Made by a program: the position numbers and the translations under genes. From Mytilus trossulus (taxonomy: Eukaryota; Mollusca; Bivalvia; Mytilida; Mytilidae), in the NCBI RefSeq assembly GCF_036588685.1, contig NC_086378.1, positions 43,253,578-43,317,577 of the forward strand: a stretch of DNA of 64,000 nucleotides, in the 5' to 3' direction. Positions 21,870 through 33,447 of this stretch are shown piece after piece (position 1 is the stretch's first letter; each line of letters starts with the position of its first letter). Under the pieces are notes generated by a model. It saw only the letters and a list, made by a program, of their open reading frames with translations, was not told where the DNA came from and searched no databases.

Positions 21870-24135
21870 TGCCCGCGTCACACTGTCCCGATTTTTATAT
21901 ACGATGGACACCCGAATGCGAAAATTGTAAGTTCGTACGAATTTGGTCCCGATCTCGTTAAAAAACCAAAAAGTGACCGAAGCAAGTACGATGAATAACG
22001 AAGTCTATACGATGGCGCCGAAGTTATACACGATAGCAAAATATGGACATACGAAGGTTAACCGAAGACGGGTATTTAAGCTTCATATCTCAGCCGAAGC
22101 CTACACGATGGATCACGATGGCTACACATTGGATTACGATGATGGCGGGATGGCCATACGATGTCTTAAAGACGTCGTGTACAGCTTTATACGATGCATT
22201 TAAATTATATGCCGAAGGAACAGAATACATGTATGTACATAATACAAGTATACAAACGATTTAAAAATGCGTTTTGAACTTTTTTATGATACGAACAGAA
22301 TTTCGACAACATATCGTTTATGTACAAGTCTGCCATGCATGGCGGGACATCAATCTTTTTGTCTAATTCTTATAAAACTTAGTGTATTTTCCCCTCGACT
22401 ACTACATGCAGCTTGCGTGTAGATAAAATTGTTATGGACACTCTAGAACCAAAATGCTCAAAACTTGGTATGGTGTTACTCGTTAAGAATATCTTAAGCC
22501 CTATTGACTTTAAAGTTCAAAGGTCAAGGTCACAGTGGCAGTTGTAATACAAGGCAATATCACCATTGTGGACACTCTAAAACAAATATGCCTCAAAAGA
22601 TTTTAACCGCATTTGGTATATTATTCCTCCTTGTAATGATCTGACATTTTTTACGTTCAAGACCAAAGGTCAAGGTCACATAGCCAGAAATTAGTAGTGG
22701 TTTTGCTAATTAACCATAACAATGAGCGCGAATGTAGTGATTTTTCGTGCTTTCAAAATTCCCTATCATTTTAATGTAATTTCCGTGACCCGTATCCGAT
22801 TTCTTTAGTATAATGGACTTGTTTTCTCTACTTGAAATAGCATAATACATACACAGGAAATTGGTTGCTCATTTTTTACCTGCTGGTTCTAAAGACAATA
22901 TTAAAGGTATTTCCAGTTACTGAATGTTTTGGTTGATTTCTAAAAAATAGTTTATGTATCAAATATGCATATTCAATTTACCATTTTATGCATGTGTGAT
23001 ATACAAATATAGTGTCCATATTTGTCCCCAATATGTTACATACGAGGGGATGCCACGCTCGGCTTTGCCTGGTTTAAACTGTAAAATGTGTGCATTAGTC
23101 TGTATAATCACCCATAATTATGCCCATGTTTACTGATCTATCTTAAAGGTAAGGTTATTGGTTCGTTATTCAAAAAGGGCTCTTTCCAGGAGAATATCAT
23201 AATAATATATACAAAAGGAAGGATGTGAGGAGAGCAACAATTAAAATGCGGCAAAACATAACATGTAGAAAACAAAATGGCTATGGAGTTAGCATTCGTG
23301 TGCAAACAACTCAGACGATACATAAAAAATCTGAATAATGAAGAAAAAGTTGGTTTCCCTATATACGTGTACCTGCAGTGTTGGTGTGCGAGGCGCGTAT
23401 ATGATTTTCATTATGTTACTTGATATGAAAAATTGTCAAAAAATAATATTTTACTTGTAAAAGTAAATCCTGAGCCTGTAATAGCTGCTCTTCTTGTTCC
23501 ATTTGAATTAATAGAAACAACGCTGTCGCCTTTCTTGTTCTCATAGAATCATATGATATGAGCTCCATGTTTTGTGAACGTCTTAACTGTCGTATTAGAC
23601 TGACCAGTGCATAACGCGCATGGCACTAATAATGTATTTTAGCGCGAAAAATTAACTAACATTCAGCTGGACTTTTTGCCGTCGTAGTTCCATCTTGTCG
23701 CCTTCGTACTTTTATTCGATGGCAACACGACGGGATTACGAGATCTTCACGAAGTCGTGTTGCCATCGTAAGACCTTCGGGTAGCTTCGTGATTCATTCG
23801 TGTAGACATCGTAATGTCAAAACTGCCCGATGGAAACGAGGGAAACACGAATGCAATACGATGTTCAAAGATGCATTCCCGGTGACATTACGATGGTGAG
23901 GATGGTGATACGAACTCAATACGAACCCTCAACATCGGACGCACCTTCGGTGATTTTTTAACTTCGAACCCTTCCCGAAGTTGTCCCCGAAGGGTAGAAA
24001 AAATGGCCGATGGCTCTACGATGGTTAAAGATGGCACTACGAATAGCCCGATCTGGATACGATCAGTCCCGAATTTGAAAATTTCCATAATCGTGTTGCA
24101 ATCGGCGTAAAAATCGGGACAATGTGACGCGGGCA
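21870..24135. mobile_element. 2.27-kb Harbinger-type non-autonomous DNA transposon
   Basis: The two ends are inverted repeats of 28 bp ('tgcccgcgtcaca.tgtcccg' then 'attttta') with one mismatch, flanked on both sides by TAA (21867-21869 and 24136-24138). A 3-bp TWA target duplication is the mark of PIF/Harbinger elements. Subterminal parts are full of short 'acgatgg' and 'cgaag' words. There is also an inner hairpin ('cgatggcaacacgac' / 'gtcgtgttgccatcg', about 23719-23769). The middle (about 22265-23640) is AT-rich and includes an older repeat with two 'aaaggtcaaggtcac' words. ORFs inside are short and show no transposase motif. Confidence 0.85.
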
Positions 24136-24138
24136 TAA

Positions 24139-25926
24139 ACGAATCAAATTTGTTAAAATATACGAATTAATAATATATAACAATAAACCAGAGTATACTA
24201 ATTTGTATCACTACACTATAAACGTCATTACGGTGAGGTTGAATTCCCTGTCATATAATTTATCATCCAATCACAAATTTGTCCCAGAACAAACTCTATC
24301 TGTACATTAACATAACTTTCAGGTATAGAGCTGTGATTTTTTTTCTGAGACAAGTGCTTGTCGGGCCATCCACAAGAATTTGCGATCATCCGATGTTCAG
24401 TACCTCAGTACTTTGATTTTTCTTGATATTATTGGTCTCTCTTCCACTTCAGAGCTTTGATTCTCCTTTCCTGGTATTTTCCGCCTCATTTTACTTTGAA
24501 ATATTCGTCCATCTCGTACATTTTTAGTTATAACTAAAATGTGTATGCCAGCTTCGGAAAATAAACAGAAAAAAATCTATTTGATATATTCAGGATTCAA
24601 TTTTCGAATTAAGCATCACTGTTCTTTGTCAATGTGAAAAAAATATATAAATTAGAATGGGTTTGACTTTATTTTTATTATTTTCATTATATCCAATCCA
24701 TTGTGATTAACTATTTACTTTTTTTGTTGTTGCTTGTAATGGACGTTGATTTTGGTTCATGTCAGTCATATTTTTTTTTCGTAAATGGTTTTGTAATAAA
24801 TTAGGCCGTTAGTTTTACTGAATTGTTTCATATTTTTCATTTCTTTTCCTTTTTTAACTGAATATACGGTATTAGGTTTTTTTCGTTGTTGTAGTCCGTA
24901 CGCCACGGTGGCTTATATTTGCATACACCCACTTCATTTGAACTTTGGTGGATAGCTGTCTCATTGGCAATCATACTACACCGTCTAATTCTAAAATGAC
25001 TGTTGATAACCAAACACAAAATGATGATGATAAAAGTCTCGGAGTTATTATCAGTTTCACGTAGCGGAATTTGTTCTTGTAATCAGTTTAAATTTTTAAT
25101 GTTAAGAAATCTGTTTTTGGGAAACTCCATTGTTTAATAAGAAGAAAAATGATTTCTTCCAAAATGCGAATAAGGAATATAGCAGTGTTATGTTTAAGTG
25201 TAGAAAAGTCGAACGTTTTGATGCTGGTCACTAATCTTAAATAACTGTGATTGAAGACTTGTGAATTTTTTGAATTTTTCATATTTGATTGACACCCAAA
25301 AGATACGAATTGAGTCATCCCCCTTATCTAACTTAAATCCTAAACTATGTGTAGTTAATAATTATTTCCAAAGAACAAAATATTGTGTTAAATGACTATG
25401 ATCATAGTTATGATCATATTTAGCATATGAAATCAATTACCGTCTGAATTTGACAAACATTTTGGATTGGAAAAATTGAAAAATTTTGAAGAGCTGCACA
25501 TTTGTACGTTAAAATAAGGAGATGTAATATGATTGCCACTGAAGACAACTGTCCATCAAATAACATAGTATGTTAACAACTTTAAGATACTATACGGCTT
25601 TCAGCAATAGACAAACTCGTTCTGTATGGTTACCTTAAAAGAACCCGGAATGAATAAATGTGAAACTAGTAAATAAATAACAAACAAAACACAAAATTTC
25701 GTAATGAAATATTTGCTGTAGTTCTACTCATTCCTAATACCCCTTTACCTATCTATGTTAAGATAATTTTGTATTTAGTATATGATTTGCATTTCTAATT
25801 TAGTAGTTATGCTCTATTGACCTACATTGCTAATGACCTCATAAATTTAAAAAAGACACATTTTTTAAACTTTAAAATGTTTATGGTGAAATTCAAGAAG
25901 AAGTTAACTATGTGTCTCTTTTTGTA
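24139..25926. other. Intergenic stretch with a dispersed repeat
   Basis: 24720-24990 is a copy of the 'aggccgttagtttt...gtctcattggcaatcata' repeat family. The rest is AT-rich with no coding frame, RNA gene or element that I can support. Confidence 0.55.
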
Positions 25927-26162
25927 AATAAATTATTCGCCTGTGTAGTTTTTATGACTGCACTGCAGCAAATATTGAAAATGGGACATCTATATATCCA
26001 TGCGATCTGATACATCTGCATAAGTTTCTGTAAATATAAGTTTTTGTTCTTTAAATAGAAAATTCGATACGACATTCCGCTCATGTAACAAGGGTGTAAG
26101 CGACATGGCGGACAGAGGTGTTTGAGAAAGATCCAATGTAAATTTATGAATTATGGACTAAT

Positions 26163-27341
26163 ATGAGCGGAAAACGTAAAAACGTGAGCAGCGATAATAC
26201 ATTAAGTGAATCGGACATTAAAGACATTAAAAAGACGACAAGGAGACAACCAAAAAGGTCAAAAAGTAAGAGTAATGAAGTGAAAAACATTGAAAGTAAC
26301 ATTGAAGGTAAATTGAATAAATCGAGTACACCCAACACACCCGTTATGTCAGATGTAAACAAACAAAACACTGGTCCTCCACATTCATCGCAAATGGTGC
26401 AAGATCATAGCTTGTTTTACCCGATGAACCAGCAGTTACAATATGTCGCTCCATCACAAACAATGCAACAAATTCAACCGCAATATTGTTCAACTCCCAC
26501 CTCATTCTATCAGTCAACTATGCAACGAATGTCACCAACTAGTATGGCACAGAAACCTCCGTGGGTTGACGATTTATTTTTGAAAATGGAAAACATTGAC
26601 AGTAGGCTGAATAAACTTGACAACATTGAATCCATTGTGAATAATATGAATAGTAAAGTGATTAAAGTTGAATATGAAACACAGATTTTAAGTCAAAGAT
26701 TGGGGGAGGTTGAACATGCTACTCAACATTTCAGTGATTGCTTCGACGATCAGAGAAAAAAAATATTAGAACTTGACACTAAAATTAAAGAAGTAAATGA
26801 TAAAATCAAATCACAATCAGAAAATGTAACACGCTTTAATAAACAAATATCTGAACAAAAGAATGAAATCGACCTGACTCGAAAAAAGGTGAAGGACGAA
26901 AGCGTTAAAATGAAAGAAGAACTTATGATTGACATTCAGATGAAAGAAATGAAAAACAATCTTGTTTTTTATAATATACCCGAGGTGGAAGGTGAAGACT
27001 GTGTGAATAACTTACATATTTTTTTCAAAGAAAAGTTGAATATAGTAGAAAATGAGAGGGAAATAAACATAAAAAATGCTTCCAGAATTGGAAAAGAGGG
27101 GGACAGAATCCGCCCGTTATTGGTGAAGTTTTCAAATTATTTTCAGAAACAAGAAGTCCGTAAAAGCGCTGTCAATCTTAAAGACACTAATTTTGGTATA
27201 TCCGAACAATTGCCAGTTGAAATTCTGAAAAGAAGAAAAAATCTACTGCCGAAACTTAGAGCACTTAAAGCAAACAATACAAAGGCATATTTCGTGAGAG
27301 ACAAACTGTTCGTAGCAGGTAAAGAATATGTTGGTCCATAG
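26163..27341 (+). CDS. LINE ORF1 protein (RNA-binding, coiled coil)
   Basis: 392 aa. The N-terminal 60 residues are rich in Lys/Arg/Ser; a Gln/Pro/Ser-rich stretch follows (about 70-130). A long coiled coil runs from about 140 to 265. The C-terminal region from about 266 ('NNLVFYNIPE', later 'ASRIGK' and 'RPLLVKF', then 'LLPKLRALK') matches the layout of the RRM-like and C-terminal domains of L1-type ORF1 proteins. Such proteins coat the element's RNA as trimers and act as chaperones in reverse transcription. The ATG at 26163 is the first in frame. It ends at a TAG directly before the ORF2 frame. Confidence 0.9.
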   Translation: MSGKRKNVSSDNTLSESDIKDIKKTTRRQPKRSKSKSNEVKNIESNIEGKLNKSSTPNTPVMSDVNKQNTGPPHSSQMVQDHSLFYPMNQQLQYVAPSQTMQQIQPQYCSTPTSFYQSTMQRMSPTSMAQKPPWVDDLFLKMENIDSRLNKLDNIESIVNNMNSKVIKVEYETQILSQRLGEVEHATQHFSDCFDDQRKKILELDTKIKEVNDKIKSQSENVTRFNKQISEQKNEIDLTRKKVKDESVKMKEELMIDIQMKEMKNNLVFYNIPEVEGEDCVNNLHIFFKEKLNIVENEREINIKNASRIGKEGDRIRPLLVKFSNYFQKQEVRKSAVNLKDTNFGISEQLPVEILKRRKNLLPKLRALKANNTKAYFVRDKLFVAGKEYVGP

Positions 27342-30300
27342 GATACACGCAGAGAGCATTCTCGAAACATCAAGTGTTTAAGTTGGAACATTCATGGTAT
27401 TATTTCTTGTATCGATGACAATGACTTTCTTAATTTTATTAATGATTATGATTTATTATTTCTTTGTGAATCGTGGTTAAAGGGCAGTAATAAGCCACAC
27501 TTAAATAATTTTGAAAATATATCGTCATTTGGTAGATGTAATAATATAGGGGTCAGAAACGAAGGTGGAATATGTTTTTACTGTAAACCATATATTATGA
27601 AAGGTATTGAAATAGTCAAGGAAATTGAAAATGGTATTTTATTGATCAAGTTAAAAAAGGATTTTTTTCATAATGATACTGATATTTACATATGTTTTGT
27701 GTACATACCCCATGAGAAGTCCTCATATTATAATGTAAATGACTGTGACTTTTTTGAATTAATAGAAAATATTGTTTTTGAGTATAGAGAAAAGGGAAGC
27801 CTACTTGTTTGTGGTGATTTTAATAGTAGAGTTGGGTTACTAGATGATTGGCTAGGTTTTGATCATTTAGATAGATATGTGAGTAGTGTAGTGCATGATG
27901 AAAATCCCATTACTCCGCCAAGATGTTCTAAGGATACAACAGTAAATAAGTTTGGTCGAAAGCTTGTCCAAATGTGTCATAACACGGGTTTAACTATATG
28001 TAATGGTAGATTACGAAACGATCTGGCTGGACAATTTACTTTTTGTACTTCAAACGGAAGAAGTGTGAATGATTATCTGTTAACTTGTCCATGTGATTAT
28101 AAATTGGTTGAGAATTTTAAAGTTCTGGAACATAATGAATTTTCTGACCATTCGCCTTTATTTTATGAAATTCAGACAAATCGAACGTATAATGAGGAAC
28201 ATTCTTCAAACCATTATACATATATAAAGTGGGATAATGAGAAAGTTAGCGATTACACGCAAGCATTACGGGAGAAACAAACTGATATGTTGGAACTAGT
28301 AAACAACATAAATGACAATGAAAGTGCGAACAACGCCGTAAATGTGATTACCGATGTTATATTTAAATGTGCGCTTAATGTTTTTGGTAAAACATCTGTT
28401 AAAAAACATTTGAGGAAACATAAACTTAGTGCAAATGATTGGTTCGATCACTCATGTAAACTGTTTAGAAGTGAATTTCACCAAGCACGGAACCGTTTTC
28501 AGCGCTACCCAAACAGTCCCAATAGACAATTATACGTGACAGCAAGAAACGAATACAACAAAGTTAAACGAAAAGCGAAAACACGATATAAACGCGCACG
28601 TGGACAGGAGCTAAGTCGATTGGCTAAAGTAAATCCTAGAGAATTCTGGTCAAAAGTTAGACCTAAGGGTCGATCTAGATGCGCGGCCGATTCAAAAGAC
28701 ATTTTTGAACATTTTAAAAACTTTCTTGGTGCGGAACCTGGTGATTTATCAGAAGAAGTTAAAACATTAATAGACAACATTCGTTCGGAAGATCTTCACA
28801 TAGACGATTTAGATAAGGAATTTACTGAATCGGAAATTGAATCTGCTATTAAAAAGTTAAAGCGTGGTAAAAGTACAGGAACAGATGAAATCAGTGGAGA
28901 AATGTTTTTATCAGATTCTCAGCTTTTTTCAACATTTTTAACAGTTTTGTTTAATAAACTATTTGAATTTAGTATTTACCCCGACAATTGGATAGAAGGA
29001 ATTGCTATACCTGTACCAAAGAAAGGGGATCTTTTAAACCCTAATAACTATAGGCCAATTATATTGATCAGTGTATTTTCAAAGATCTTTACTTCAATTT
29101 TGAATAATCGTTTACTTTGTTGGGCCGAGGATAATGAGATTCTTTTAGCAAACCAGTTTGGATTTCGCCGCCAAAAATCAACTGTTGACGCTGTATTTAT
29201 TCTTCATGGAATAATATCAACAACCTTGTCGCAAAAAGAAAAACTGTATTCAGCATTCGTGGACTTTTGTAAGGCTTTTGACAATGTTGACCGTCGCATA
29301 CTTTGGTATAAGCTTTTCAATAGTGGAATTAGTAGCAAGTTTGTTTCCATGGTGCAGTCAGTATATGCCACTGTGAACATTCGCGTTAAATGTGATGGAT
29401 TACTTTCAGATGTTTTTTCTAATAATACTGGTGTAAAACAAGGCGAACCATTGTCTCCTCTGCTTTTCATATTTTTTATTAATGACATTGCTGATGATCT
29501 ACGAATGAATGATAATAGAACTAGCGATTACATAAGCCTAAATGGATATTTGATATACTTGTTGTTATTCGCTGATGATACTGTGCTATTTGGAAAAACA
29601 CCAGAAGCTCTCCAGTTTCTTTTAGATAAATTATTCATCTACTGTACAAAATGGAAAATTGGGGTTAATAAGGATAAGACAGAAGTTGTAGTTTTTCGTA
29701 AAGGATGGCAAAGAGTAAACCATTCATGGCATTATGACAATACGGAACTAAAAGTAGTCGATCACTATGTATACCTTGGAGTTCTTCTACATTACAACGG
29801 CAAATTTCAACAAACTCAAAAACGCCTAGCGGGACAGGGCAGTAGAGCGCTTGCAGCATTGTTGAATTCATTAAGATCTACTTATATTTCACCAGAACAG
29901 CAATGTGCTATGTTTGACAGTCTAGTTACGTCTATTTTAAACTACGCCTCTGAAGTATGGGGTTTTCATCATGCAAAAGAAATCGAAACTGTACATAATA
30001 GATTTTGTAGATTTGTTTTAAAAGTACCCCAAAACACGCCTGTCTGTTGTATTATTGGCGATCTTGGTCATTTACCTATGTATGTTACTAGGAAACAAAA
30101 GTTGTTGAAATACTGGGTTAATATTATAAACAAGAAACCAGATATTGTATATGAAATATATCAAGTTCTAGTTGCTGACTGTAATAATGGTAAAGAAAAT
30201 TGGGCCACACATGTTCGTAATTTACTTTTTCAACTTGGATTTAATTATTTATGGTATACACAAGAGAATATTAATGTAAACTTTGATATTTTGAATGAAC

Positions 30301-30737
30301 GTCTGTTAGATCAATTTTATCAGAGCTGGCGTGAGTCTATAGAGAGCTCTGAAAAACTAATATTGTACAAAATGATAAAAACAGATTTTAAGATGGAACA
30401 ATATATATCGAAAAATATCAATGTTAAAATGTTGTCTTTATTAAGATTTGGTGTATTAAAACTAAATATTGATACTGGTTGTTACATAAAACAACGAAGG
30501 GAGGATAGAATTTGTAAATGTTGTACTATGCAATGTATAGAGAATGAATATCATTTTATTATGGTTTGTCCAGCATATAGACAGTATAGACTTAAATACT
30601 TCTCAAACTATTATCATACATGGCCAAATATCAACAAACTGTATTCACTACTACAAGTTCAAACAAAAACTGTTATTTACAATTTGATGTGTTTTTTGCG
30701 TGAAAGTTGGAAACTCAGAACTTTCATATTAACGTAG
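27342..30737 (+). CDS. LINE ORF2 protein: endonuclease, reverse transcriptase, zinc knuckle
   Basis: The open frame starts right after the ORF1 TAG and runs 1,131 codons to TAG at 30735-30737. The first ATG (27597) is too late: it would remove the endonuclease N terminus ('SWNIHG' at codons 14-19, 'CESW' at 42-45). Endonuclease motifs continue with 'GDFNSRVG' near codon 158 and 'SDHSPL' further on. RT motifs are 'GKSTGTDEI', 'AFVDFCKAFDNVDRR', 'GVKQGEPLSPLLF' and the catalytic 'FADD' at codons 743-746. Near the C terminus lies a knuckle with Cys pairs and His ('CKCC', 'HFIMVCP'). The enzyme nicks target DNA and copies the RNA in place. It shares its frame with ORF1. Confidence 0.93.
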   Translation, partial: DTRREHSRNIKCLSWNIHGIISCIDDNDFLNFINDYDLLFLCESWLKGSNKPHLNNFENISSFGRCNNIGVRNEGGICFYCKPYIMKGIEIVKEIENGILLIKLKKDFFHNDTDIYICFVYIPHEKSSYYNVNDCDFFELIENIVFEYREKGSLLVCGDFNSRVGLLDDWLGFDHLDRYVSSVVHDENPITPPRCSKDTTVNKFGRKLVQMCHNTGLTICNGRLRNDLAGQFTFCTSNGRSVNDYLLTCPCDYKLVENFKVLEHNEFSDHSPLFYEIQTNRTYNEEHSSNHYTYIKWDNEKVSDYTQALREKQTDMLELVNNINDNESANNAVNVITDVIFKCALNVFGKTSVKKHLRKHKLSANDWFDHSCKLFRSEFHQARNRFQRYPNSPNRQLYVTARNEYNKVKRKAKTRYKRARGQELSRLAKVNPREFWSKVRPKGRSRCAADSKDIFEHFKNFLGAEPGDLSEEVKTLIDNIRSEDLHIDDLDKEFTESEIESAIKKLKRGKSTGTDEISGEMFLSDSQLFSTFLTVLFNKLFEFSIYPDNWIEGIAIPVPKKGDLLNPNNYRPIILISVFSKIFTSILNNRLLCWAEDNEILLANQFGFRRQKSTVDAVFILHGIISTTLSQKEKLYSAFVDFCKAFDNVDRRILWYKLFNSGISSKFVSMVQSVYATVNIRVKCDGLLSDVFSNNTGVKQGEPLSPLLFIFFINDIADDLRMNDNRTSDYISLNGYLIYLLLFADDTVLFGKTPEALQFLLDKLFIYCTKWKIGVNKDKTEVVVFRKGWQRVNHSWHYDNTELKVVDHYVYLGVLLHYNGKFQQTQKRLAGQGSRALAALLNSLRSTYISPEQQCAMFDSLVTSILNYASEVWGFHHAKEIETVHNRFCRFVLKVPQNTPVCCIIGDLGHLPMYVTRKQKLLKYWVNIINKKPDIVYEIYQVLVADCNNGKENWATHVRNLLFQLGFNYLWYTQENINVNFDILNERLLDQFYQSWRESIESSEKLILYKMIKTDFKMEQYISKNINVKMLSLLRFGVLKLNIDTGCYIKQRREDRICKCCTMQCIENEYHFIMVCPAYRQYRLKYFSNYYHTWPNINKLYSLLQVQTKTVIYNLMCFLRESWKLRTFILT

Positions 30738-30944
30738 TTATATTTATGTATCTAATTGTCTTTTTTATCAACAAAATGTTCATATTGTTAATTATGACTG
30801 TTCTCTGCATTTTCTTATACCTATGTATTAACATAAATTCATGTTGCTTACACATGATAATGTTGTTATTTAAATGTGCTATAGCATAATTGTGCTTATT
30901 GCAATAAACGTATTTATCTATCTTATCTTATCTTAATAAATTAT

Positions 30945-32880
30945 GTCAGTGTATATGTCGACGAATTTATTTGTTGACATAAGATAAACGCTCTCTAGGC
31001 TAGCGGAAAAAAATGAGGCATTTTGTTAAGATAATTTTACTTATCTCATTTTCCGGCTTAACACCTTTATCAAGTCTTTGAAATGAAAGATTGATTTTAG
31101 TCATGAAGACATTATTTTATCAAAAGCAACAAGAGCCCTTTTTAAATTCCGCAACCCGGAGTATATGATTTTCCAAATAGAACTTTTAAAAAATATTGGA
31201 ATTTACCTGTTTATTTATATGACACATCATAATTTAGACGTATCGACTTGCACTTTAATTTTTAGAATACTTTTCAGTATGTTCTAATTACTGACTGCCA
31301 AACCCCACATTTCCTTTTGTTTACTATGTCAAAATTGGGTAGCACTGTGTAGTATATATATATTAGTATGTAAAGGCAGTGTATACAGGAATAAATAGTT
31401 AATATAATATTTTGAGAGGAAGTATAAATACTATCATATACAGTAAGTGTGAACTGCATGATAACGTTTTTATAGGTCTGTATCAATAATAGACTGGCAT
31501 GTGATTCCCTATTTACAAATTCGGAAGTCTTAAAATAATGTAGTCGTTTAAGACGATGAATTGCACACAATTTTATCAAATAAAATACAAAGTAAAGCAA
31601 AAATATCTACTGGTATTAACATGAAGAACCAGACATAACAGTTCAATATAACGGTGATTTCAGCCGTTAGTCAATAACAAGCCATCATTAATTACATACT
31701 GTGTTTTAAAGACAAAAAACATCATTTGGCATGTATGATGTAGTCCCTGAATATGCTTTTGATATATCTAAAAATTGAGAATTAAAGAATACCTAAGGCA
31801 TTGTTTAACAAAACCCAAGTTCCGTTATATCGTAATTACACTGGTGTGATGCACATTAAAGCCTGAATAGTATAGCTATTAAATATATACTCCATATGCA
31901 AGATTTTGGTATTATTGATGTCCATATTGGGAAAATGATATTTTTGAATTGAATATGTTCATTGCTGTAAAAATGAAAGTATATCTCTAGAATAAGACAT
32001 TACAAAAGGTCTCTGCAGGTTCCAACTTGGATAATAAATCAATACAAGGAAAACAACTTCATTCAGACTCTGAGTGTATCTCATGAGACGTCACGATGAA
32101 TTTTCAAAAAGCTATAAAAACTTGTTAACTCATTTATTCAAAATGTTATGGAGCAAACACATATTATATATCGATGTCTCGACTTTTAGTTTTTGACGTT
32201 TTTTAACGGTTTTTCAATATGACATTATATCTACAAAATCGTACATTTGATCATGCTTCTATAATTTCACTTACTATTTATTCAATTCTTTTTGTATTTC
32301 TAACTGCATAAATGACATTATAAAATATCAAGTATGTTATCCTCAAACACAACTAATTTGCAATTCAAAGATCAAGTTAAAATCACCTTTAGACTACCAA
32401 TTCTAAAATTTTGCTTTAAACATGTAGTTACTAAAAGTAATTTTATGTAATGCTTTCTTTAAAACTTCCTGGTTCTGTTGATATGCCTTCTACTAAAACT
32501 ATCATTACACTGAGTTTGTATTTGTAACAGAATATTGTATTGTAAAAATTTTATTAGCTACGAAGTCGACAATAATTAAAATAGAGATTTTTGTTTTTGT
32601 ATCAAACATTTATATAACCGGGATTGTGAAATAATGTTCGACAATTGAAAGCCAGTTTGGTGCCATTATTCGAAGAGAAGGCTCAAAAAACACTATTAAT
32701 ATGTAATTGGCTTGCAAGTCAATAAATGAATTCATTTGAATCCGTATTCATGCAAACTTCTGTTTGATCCTTATCTGCGCATGTGCTAGGATTTTTAGAG
32801 AAAGACTGTCAACATTGAAAACTGAAACAAAGCAGTCATCGGAATAACCGATGCTGCGTTTCATTTAATGTTCATATTCA
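30945..32880. other. Intergenic, nothing recognised
   Basis: AT-rich non-coding sequence. The longest ORF (31274-31600, minus, 108 codons) has no domain, repeat or splice context and looks like chance. Confidence 0.5.
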
Positions 32881-32892
32881 CGTACTAGAACA

Positions 32893-33264
32893 AGCAAAAA
32901 ACGAAACCCAAACTTTACAGAGACAGAGTTAAACATTCTTTTGGATCAAGTGGAGGGCCAGAAGGGCATTTTATTCAGCAAACACAGCACTATAGCCACT
33001 AACGCCGCTTAAAAAGCATGGGAGTCCATTTACAGTAAGGTAAATGCTTGTAACTTGAACCATAAACGGACAGCCGAAGAAATAAAAAAGAAATGGTCGA
33101 ACTACACAATAACCGTGAAGAAGCAGACATCATTTGTAAGTCGAGAGGCAAAAAAGACTGGTGGGGTCCCTCCTCCAGATGGTTTGACACCACTGCAAAA
33201 CAAGGTTGTGGGAATCATCGGAGATACACCAATATTGACGGGATTGCTGCAAAGAAACGGGCAA
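32893..33264 (+). pseudogene. Myb/SANT-like DNA-binding fragment of a Harbinger element
   Basis: The plus frame reads 'FTETELNILLDQVEGQKGIL', then a stop at about 33010 (TAA in 'cgcttaaaa'), then 'AWESIYSKVNAC', 'RTAEEIKKKWSNY' and a 'KKTGG' / 'GLTPLQNKVVGIIG' tail. This is the trihelix Myb-like layout (NAIF1-like family, Myb_DNA-bind_5) used by Harbinger transposons as the accessory protein that helps transposase bind and enter the nucleus. The stop and the missing start show that it is dead. Confidence 0.7.
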
Positions 33265-33289
33265 TGCAGGGAACCTCATTGTTAGTTTG

Positions 33290-33447
33290 TGTAAGTCATT
33301 GTCAAATCTTATGGGACGCGACAATCTGTACCTACGTATGCTATCAAAGTCATCTAAATAGTCCAAAGGGTTGTAGTAGTCTCTAAGCAATCTATTTCTA
33401 CGAATATTCTGGTGCATTCTTCTCATGTACACATAAGCCGCAGTCAT
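33290..33447 (-). pseudogene. HARBI1-like transposase N-terminal fragment
   Basis: A minus-strand frame opens at 33447 and reads an Arg-rich start, then 'RDYYNPLDYLDDF' and 'RRYRLSRPIRFDNDLHKLT'. This resembles the N terminus of Harbinger/HARBI1 nucleases, before the DDE catalytic core. After about 50 codons it runs into the Myb-like region of the other strand, so the catalytic part is deleted. Confidence 0.6.

Larger units (their letters stand above)
25937..30934 (+). mobile_element. Full-length, apparently intact LINE (non-LTR retrotransposon)
   Basis: About 5.0 kb: a 5' untranslated part (about 226 bp), ORF1 (26163-27341), ORF2 (27342-30737), a short 3' part with AATAAA at 30903-30908, and a short-repeat tail (tatct-like units at about 30913-30934). 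A 10-bp direct repeat, 'aataaattat', flanks it (25927-25936 and 30935-30944) and is a candidate target duplication; it is AT-rich, so the exact ends are uncertain. Both ORFs are uninterrupted apart from the ORF1 stop, which suggests a recent insertion that may still be able to move. The clade is not certain: APE-type endonuclease, FADD-type reverse transcriptase and a C-terminal zinc knuckle are all seen. Confidence 0.93.

Noticed and set aside
21943-22264. Overlapping plus-strand ORFs near 22 kb
   Set aside because: They are translations of the short 'acgatgg' word repeats in the TAA-flanked element's subterminal region.
26144-26371. Antisense ORFs inside the LINE (also 28505-28780, 29204-29488 and others)
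   Set aside because: They are shadows of ORF1/ORF2 coding on the other strand.
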